From Clostridia bacterium (GTDB lineage Bacteria; Bacillota; Clostridia; Oscillospirales; CAG-272), in the NCBI GenBank assembly GCA_017938885.1, contig JAGBAS010000144.1:1-34383 (forward strand): DNA of 34,383 nucleotides. The letters run 5' to 3'. The notes under the pieces are model-generated. The model saw only the letters and a list, made by a program, of their open reading frames with translations, was not told the DNA's origin and did not search any database. The position numbers and the translations under genes were made by a program. Shown one piece after another: positions 29,822 through 34,383 of this stretch (its first letter is position 1; each line of letters begins with the position of its first letter).

Positions 29822-31870
29822 ATGTTCCACGGCCCCCCTCCCGGCGCACGCTTTCAGTACGCCAAGGTCACGCCCCCCAAGAATATCGCCGACGTTCCAC
29901 GCTATCTGGGCGAGCTTCTCGGCGGGTTCTTTGTCCGCATGGGCTACATATTCAAGCTGGTCTGGAAAACAGGCCCCTGGATTCTCTTCGCCATGCTGTT
30001 TTTCGCTATATTCCAGGGTGTTATGCCGGTCATCAGTGCCCGCATTTCCCAGTCGGTATTGAATACCATGCAGGAGTCAGCCCTCAAGGGCGACTTCGTC
30101 GGAAATGCTTTCGTCGATTTCGTCGGCCACGTGGTCTTTTTCATGCTCGTCTTCATGTTCATCTTCAACATCATCAACAGCGTGGTGAACACCCTGAAGA
30201 ACACGGTCACCCGCATCGCCGGCGAGCTGGTGGTGCGTACCGTCAAGCTGGAGATCATGAACAAGGCCAAGGAGCTGGATCTCTGCGCCTTTGATCTTCC
30301 CGCCTTTTACGAGAAGCTGGAAAACGCCAACCGCGAGGCAGGCATGCGCCCCATTCAGATCCTGTCCTCCACCTTCTCGGTGGTCAGCACCATCATCACC
30401 TTTATTTCCTTCGTGGTCATCCTCGCCACCAAGCTCTGGTGGGCGGCTCTGGTCATGGTGGTAGTATCGGTGCCATCGGCCATCATCAATTTCTACTACC
30501 GCCGCAAGAATTTCCAATACATGCGCCGCCGCTCCAAGGATCGCCGCCAGATGAACTACTACTCCGACCTCATGGTCAACAAGGACATGGTCAAGGAAAT
30601 CCGTATGTTCGATCTGTCCGACACCTTCATCGGCCGCTACCGCCAGACCTTCGACCGCTACTACGCCGGTATCCGTGCCCTCATCCTCAAGGAGAACATG
30701 TGGCACGTCATCATTACGGTGGTGTCCTCGGTGGTCAACTGTGCCTTCTACCTCTGGTTCGCCTACCTGGTGGTCAAGGGTGAGGACATGATCGGTGACT
30801 ACTCCATGTACACCGGTGCCCTGGGTCAGATCGCGGGTCAGGTAGGCGCGCTGATCTCCATATCCGCCACCATCTACGAAGGCACCCTGTTCATCGACAA
30901 CCTGACCTCCTTTTTGAAGGAAGAACCCACCATAGTCCCCGTGCCCGCAGAGGGTCGCGAGGAGGAGGGCCCCCTGAAGGTGAACCACGGCCGGGCCCAT
31001 ACCATCGAATTCCGCCACGTCAGCTTCATCTACCCCGGCACCGAGCGAAAGGTACTGGATGATATCAATCTTCTGATCCGCCCCGGGGAGACCCTGGTGC
31101 TGGTCGGCCTCAACGGTGCGGGCAAGACCACCCTCTTAAAGCTTCTGACTCGCCTCTACGACCCCACCGAGGGTGTGATCCTCCTGGACGGCGAGGACAT
31201 CCGCGCCTACGACGTGAAGGATCTCTACAGTATGTACGGCATCATCTTCCAGGACTTCGGCAAGTACGCCGTCAGCGTCAGCGAGAACATCCACTTCGGC
31301 GATATCCGTAAGGAGCTGAAGGAGGAGGAGATCCGCAAGGCCGCCGAGGAAGCCGACGCTACCGACTACATAGGCCACCTGCCCGGCGGCTTCGACACCC
31401 CCCTCATGCGCATCTTCGAGGAGGAGGGCATCGAGCTCTCCATCGGTCAGTGGCAAAAGCTGGCCATCGCCCGCGCCTTCTACAGCGACTCCGACGTCCT
31501 GATCCTGGACGAGCCTACCGCCTCTCTGGATCCCATGGCCGAGCAGGAGATCTTCAACCAGTTCGACCGCCTCCGCGCCGACAAGACCACCATCTTCGTC
31601 TCCCACCGTCTGTCGAGTGCCACCGTGGCCTCCAAGATCGCGGTGCTGGAATACGGTAAGCTCATTGAGGAAGGCGATCACCGCCAGCTCATGGCCAAGC
31701 GGGGCCGCTACTACGAGCTCTTCTCCACCCAGGCCAAGCGCTACGTCACTGAGGGAGAAGCCGTGCTGGAGGACGTCCCCGACGATATCCGTCCTGCCCG
31801 TCACGGCGGTATGCCGCCCCCCCACGGCCATCCCCATCCCATGGGAGCCGGCAAACGCGGAGATTCATAA
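29822..31870 (+). CDS. ABC exporter, fused permease and ATPase
   Basis: 682 residues. About six membrane segments (about 50-72, 101-123, 183-203, 205-225, 295-318 and a weaker one at 330-352) form the exporter-type membrane domain. The ATPase domain follows: Walker A GLNGAGKTT (429-437), Q-loop Gln477, signature LSIGQ (539-543, Ile in place of the usual second Gly), Walker B VLILDEP, SLD and switch His595. The C-terminal tail (about 656-682) is rich in His, Pro and Gly. No second half-transporter is adjacent, so it may work as a homodimer. Substrate unknown. Aspartate kinase follows after 51 bases. Confidence 0.92.
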   Translation: MFHGPPPGARFQYAKVTPPKNIADVPRYLGELLGGFFVRMGYIFKLVWKTGPWILFAMLFFAIFQGVMPVISARISQSVLNTMQESALKGDFVGNAFVDFVGHVVFFMLVFMFIFNIINSVVNTLKNTVTRIAGELVVRTVKLEIMNKAKELDLCAFDLPAFYEKLENANREAGMRPIQILSSTFSVVSTIITFISFVVILATKLWWAALVMVVVSVPSAIINFYYRRKNFQYMRRRSKDRRQMNYYSDLMVNKDMVKEIRMFDLSDTFIGRYRQTFDRYYAGIRALILKENMWHVIITVVSSVVNCAFYLWFAYLVVKGEDMIGDYSMYTGALGQIAGQVGALISISATIYEGTLFIDNLTSFLKEEPTIVPVPAEGREEEGPLKVNHGRAHTIEFRHVSFIYPGTERKVLDDINLLIRPGETLVLVGLNGAGKTTLLKLLTRLYDPTEGVILLDGEDIRAYDVKDLYSMYGIIFQDFGKYAVSVSENIHFGDIRKELKEEEIRKAAEEADATDYIGHLPGGFDTPLMRIFEEEGIELSIGQWQKLAIARAFYSDSDVLILDEPTASLDPMAEQEIFNQFDRLRADKTTIFVSHRLSSATVASKIAVLEYGKLIEEGDHRQLMAKRGRYYELFSTQAKRYVTEGEAVLEDVPDDIRPARHGGMPPPHGHPHPMGAGKRGDS

Positions 31871-31921
31871 ACTGTAACCAAAACCAATCCATAGAAAACC
31901 AACCCAAAAGGAGACCATACC

Positions 31922-33250
31922 ATGTCTGTCAAAGTTGTTAAGTTCGGCGGCAGTTCTCTGGCCGATGCCGAGCATTTCCGCCAGGTAGCCGCCATCGTCA
32001 AGGCCGATCCCGAGCGCCGTTACGTCGTCCCCTCCGCCCCCGGTAAGCGGGAGAAGAGCGACACCAAGGTCACGGATATGCTCTATCGCTGCTACGACCT
32101 CATCAAGTCCCGCTCCTCTATGGAGTCCATCGACGCCTGCTACAACGAGATCCGCGCCCGTTATACCAGCATCATTGCCGATCTGGGTCTGGACTACGAT
32201 ATCAACGGCGAGCTGGATTACGTCAAGAACGCCATGCTCCACGCCGCAGGCCGAGGCTACGCCGCCTCAAGAGGTGAGTACCTCAACGCTCTGATCCTGG
32301 CCAAGTACCTGGGCTTCGACTTCATCGACGCCGAGAACGTCATCTTCTTCAAGGATAACGGCACCTTGGACGAGGAAAAGACCAACGCCGAGCTCTCGGC
32401 CGAGCTGGATAAGCACAAGTACGCCGTTATTCCCGGCTTCTACGGCGGCACCCCCAACGGGACCGTCAAGACCTTCTCCCGCGGCGGCTCGGACATCACC
32501 GGCTCCATCGTGGCCAAGGCCGCCAAGGCTGACCTCTATGAGAACTGGACCGACGTGTCCGGCTTCATGATGGCCGACCCCCGCATCATTGACAACCCCT
32601 GCATCATCAAGGAGATCACCTACCGTGAGCTCCGCGAGCTGTCCTACATGGGCGCGACGGTGCTCCACGAGGACGCCGTATTCCCCGTCCGCTCCGCCGG
32701 TATTCCCATCAACATCCGCAACACCAACCGCCCCGAGGACGAGGGCACCATGATCGTCTCCCACTCCCTGGGCTACGACTCCGAGCACGTCATCACGGGT
32801 ATCGCGGGCAAGAAGGGCTTTTCGGTGCTGACCATTGAGAAGGACAGCATGAACACCGAGGTGGGCTTTGGCCGCAAGGTGCTGGAGGTCTTTGAGGACA
32901 ACGAGATCTCCTTTGAGCATCTCCCCTCGGGCATCGACACCATGAGCGTGGTGGTGGCCTCCTCCACCCTGGACGACCGCCGCGAGAAGGTCATGAACGC
33001 CATCGTCCGCGCCGTCCGTCCCGACAGCGTCTTCATCGAGGACGGTCTGGCTCTCGTCGCCGTAGTGGGTCGCGGTATGGTCAAGGCCAAGGGTACCTCC
33101 GCCCGCGTCTGCGACGCCCTGGCCCGCGCTGACATCAACATCCGCATCATCGACCAGGGCTCCTCCGAGCTGAACATCATCGTGGGTGTGGACGAGGACG
33201 AGTACGAGGATGCTCTCCGTGCCATCTATTCCGAGTTCGTCAAGGCGTAA
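31922..33250 (+). CDS. lysC: Aspartate kinase
   Basis: 442 residues, ATG after AAAAGGAGA. VVKFGGSSLADAEHF at the start is the aspartokinase phosphate loop; TFSRGGSDITGSIVAKA (about 181-197) and DVSGFMMADPRI (about 213-224) complete the kinase. Two ACT domains follow (about 300-365, KGFSVLTIEKDSMN; and 380-442, VVGRGMVKAKGTSARV), the usual site of feedback control by lysine or threonine. It catalyses the first step to lysine, threonine, methionine and diaminopimelate for the cell wall. No other pathway gene is adjacent and no lysine riboswitch fits in the short leader. Confidence 0.96.
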   Translation: MSVKVVKFGGSSLADAEHFRQVAAIVKADPERRYVVPSAPGKREKSDTKVTDMLYRCYDLIKSRSSMESIDACYNEIRARYTSIIADLGLDYDINGELDYVKNAMLHAAGRGYAASRGEYLNALILAKYLGFDFIDAENVIFFKDNGTLDEEKTNAELSAELDKHKYAVIPGFYGGTPNGTVKTFSRGGSDITGSIVAKAAKADLYENWTDVSGFMMADPRIIDNPCIIKEITYRELRELSYMGATVLHEDAVFPVRSAGIPINIRNTNRPEDEGTMIVSHSLGYDSEHVITGIAGKKGFSVLTIEKDSMNTEVGFGRKVLEVFEDNEISFEHLPSGIDTMSVVVASSTLDDRREKVMNAIVRAVRPDSVFIEDGLALVAVVGRGMVKAKGTSARVCDALARADINIRIIDQGSSELNIIVGVDEDEYEDALRAIYSEFVKA

Positions 33251-33257
33251 AGAACGA

Positions 33258-33360
33258 GGGGCTCTGCCCCTGCCCCCCGCTTAAGAACCCTTTTGAAAAC
33301 CTCCTCGCTGCGCTCGGGGCAAATTCGCTTGCGGCGAAGTTTGCGAGGGTTCTTAAGAAT
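33258..33360. repeat. Dispersed inverted repeat (CTTAAGAACCCT type)
   Basis: CTTAAGAACCCT (33280-33291) pairs perfectly with AGGGTTCTTAAG (33346-33357); the hairpin GGGGC-TCT-GCCCC (33258-33270) lies before it. It fills most of the 142-base gap between aspartate kinase and the next gene and may end or stabilise the kinase message. Confidence 0.7.
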
Positions 33361-33392
33361 CTCCTCAAACTTTACCAAAAAGGGATCGAAAC

Positions 33393-33749
33393 ATGAAACA
33401 AAACATGATCACATGGTTGAAGCCTCACCTGATCGCCCTCCCCGCCGAGGCCAAGGCTCTTTGCCTGAACCTCTATGAAGGAGAGGAGGACGGTGAGTAT
33501 GATGCCCAGCTGGTGGCTTGCGCCACCTATGACCGCGAGGACCCCGACTGGGCTTGCCCCGACAACGAGCTGTACACCACAGGCGAGGAGCTGTTCGGCT
33601 TCACCGCCGAGGACTGGGAGGCCGCCCTGGATCTCATGCTGGGGACCCTGGGAGAGGCCGTCGCGGAGGGCATCCTCCCCGAGGCTATCGAGTACGTAGC
33701 CGCAGGCTTTGTGGACGGAGACCTGGAAGAGGTCTTCTGTCGGGAGTAA
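33393..33749 (+). CDS. Small acidic protein of unknown function
   Basis: 118 residues, very acidic (many Glu and Asp, few basic residues). ATG at 33393 is preceded by a modest AAGGGA. The sequence has MITWLKPHLIALPAEAKALC, then CATYDREDPDWACPDNELYT and a helical end (FTAEDWEAALDLMLGTLGEAV). I do not recognise a family; the compact acidic make-up resembles small immunity- or SMI1/KNR4-like folds only in a general way. No toxin gene is adjacent. A terminator follows. Confidence 0.65.
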   Translation: MKQNMITWLKPHLIALPAEAKALCLNLYEGEEDGEYDAQLVACATYDREDPDWACPDNELYTTGEELFGFTAEDWEAALDLMLGTLGEAVAEGILPEAIEYVAAGFVDGDLEEVFCRE

Positions 33750-33762
33750 GCCTCCGAAACCG

Positions 33763-33811
33763 ACAAAAAAGGGAGAGCGATCCCCGCGCGGGAAACCGTT
33801 CTCCTTTTTTG
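33763..33811. terminator. Bidirectional terminator
   Basis: AAAAAAGGGAGAGCG on the left pairs imperfectly with CCGTTCTCCTTTTTT on the right around the CCCGCGCGGG core, giving T runs on both strands. It separates the small acidic protein gene from the HIT gene. Confidence 0.85.
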
Positions 33812-33825
33812 GTCTGTTATAGCGC

Positions 33826-34164
33826 TTACGCCATCTGATCGGGCAGCTTCTTACCGCCCAGCAGGTGGAAGTGGAGGTGCTTGACGCTCTGGCAGCCGTC
33901 CTCGCCGCAGTTGGTGATGACGCGGTAGCCGTTTGTCAGCCCTTCGGCGGCGGCGATCCCCGGGATCACCTCAAAAATACGGGCTACATAGCCGCTGTTC
34001 TCGGAAGTCACCTCGTCGGCCGAGGCCATGTGTGCCTTGGGCACGATGAGGATGTGGGTGGGAGCCATGGGGGCGATGTCGCGGAAGGCGTACACCAGCT
34101 CGTCCTCGTACACCTTGGCAGAGGGGATATCCCCCGCGATGATCTTGCAGAATAAGCAGTCCAT
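33826..34164 (-). CDS. HIT family nucleotide-binding protein (Hint-like)
   Basis: 112 residues from the ATG at 34164 (AAAGGAA upstream); an upstream ATG at 34209 lies close to the predicted start of transcription and has no site. MDCLFCKIIAGDIPSAKVYED with the CxxC pair, IAPMAPTHILIVPKAH, and the histidine triad HLHFHLLGG (about 95-103) identify a Hint/PKCI-type hydrolase of nucleoside phosphoramidates or AMP-lysine. Normal length; single gene. Confidence 0.95.
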   Translation of the reverse strand: MDCLFCKIIAGDIPSAKVYEDELVYAFRDIAPMAPTHILIVPKAHMASADEVTSENSGYVARIFEVIPGIAAAEGLTNGYRVITNCGEDGCQSVKHLHFHLLGGKKLPDQMA

Positions 34165-34200
34165 AATAGAAATTCCTTTCGGGTTGGTTTCGTTGCTCTT

Positions 34201-34229
34201 ATTGTACACCGAAATCTATGAATTGTCAA
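34201..34229 (-). promoter_or_regulatory. Promoter of the HIT gene
   Basis: Minus-strand TTGACA (34224-34229), 17 bases, TACAAT (34201-34206). The dispersed repeat begins about 15 bases further upstream. Confidence 0.88.
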
Positions 34230-34243
34230 GAACTTTTGTAAAT

Positions 34244-34329
34244 AAATTGGGGGTTATCGGTCTGTTGGGTTTCCTCGTGAGCCTTCCCTTGTGAGGGAAG
34301 GGGGACCGCGAAGCGGTGGATGAGTAGCC
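34244..34329 (+). repeat. Dispersed palindromic repeat, copy D
   Basis: Same order as copy A at 78-173 but in plus orientation: AAATTGGGGGTTATCGG and CTGTTGGGT box, GCCTTCCCTT-GTG-AGGGAAGG palindrome, CCGCGAAGCGG, then GGATGAGTAGCC. The variable inner stem differs from copy A. The last 54 bases of the window hold a small hairpin (TTTCCC-GAA-GGGAAA) and the end repeat. Confidence 0.7.
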
Positions 34330-34383
34330 GATAAATGGACATTTCCCGAAGGGAAATGATCTGCTTTCCTCCATATAAAAACC

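Noticed and set aside
30077..31837. Long minus-strand open frames opposite the ABC exporter
   Set aside because: The plus-strand gene has all ABC motifs in order; the antisense products have none.
31871..31921. Lysine riboswitch before aspartate kinase
   Set aside because: The gap of 51 bases is far too short and shows no matching structure.
1..34383. Plasmid or phage origin, suggested by identical window ends
   Set aside because: Essential chromosomal genes are present and no replication, partition, capsid or integrase gene is seen.

Overview
The window looks like chromosomal DNA of a GC-rich member of the Clostridia (Firmicutes), most like the gut Oscillospirales/Ruminococcaceae type. The evidence is the consensus sigma-A promoters (TTGACA-17-TATAAT at many genes), strong AGGAGG-type ribosome binding sites, the ylxM-ffh-rpsP-khpA cluster, a type A RNase P RNA, and families typical of Clostridia (DUF1836, DUF2089, DUF1015, YtrA-like GntR/ABC sets). 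No plasmid, phage or transposase gene is visible. Many intergenic gaps hold dispersed palindromic repeats.

Layout. 1-2.4 kb: a dispersed repeat, then an ECF-type sigma factor overlapping a one-pass membrane protein with a BspA-like extracellular part, a likely signalling pair. 2.4-4.0 kb (minus): a lipoprotein with an NlpC/P60-like C-terminus. 4.1-10.2 kb (minus): GH99/WbsX-like protein, NamZ-type (DUF1343) muramidase, DUF218/YdcF membrane protein, Mrp/NBP35 ATPase, TIM-barrel protein and an M50 membrane protease, mostly linked to cell-wall glycans or the envelope. 10.2-12.2 kb: a MITE-like palindrome, a DUF1836 regulator with a membrane protein, and a small XRE regulator. 12.2-12.8 kb: a dispersed repeat and rnpB (minus) with its own promoter and terminator. 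12.9-16.0 kb: a degenerate ROK-like regulator, bifunctional NAD(P)HX repair enzyme and a short pyrophosphatase-like protein.

16.1-19.8 kb (minus) is the most unusual region. It reads as one operon from a consensus promoter: a DUF2089 zinc-ribbon/HTH protein, a four-TM LiaF-like protein, and two proteins built almost entirely of tetrapeptides G-x-[hydrophobic]-x. The tetrads group in fours into 16-residue units (about 10 in the first protein, 13 in the second), which suggests a four-sided beta-solenoid of 16-residue coils. Three of the four proteins carry the same short helical module (ILKML...ITxxEA), known from YvlB/LiaX-type envelope stress proteins. I propose an envelope-stress module with a new type of repeat scaffold; this is inference from sequence.

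20.0-22.5 kb: ylxM-ffh-rpsP-khpA, ended by a terminator where rimM-trmD-rplS would often follow. 22.5-24.0 kb (minus): nicotinate phosphoribosyltransferase. 24.3-28.2 kb (minus): GntR (YtrA-like) regulator, ABC ATPase and large permease. 28.3-29.6 kb (minus): DUF1015 protein. 29.8-33.3 kb: a full-length ABC exporter subunit and aspartate kinase. 33.4-34.4 kb: a small acidic protein, a HIT protein (minus) and another dispersed repeat. The first and last 21 bases of the window are identical.
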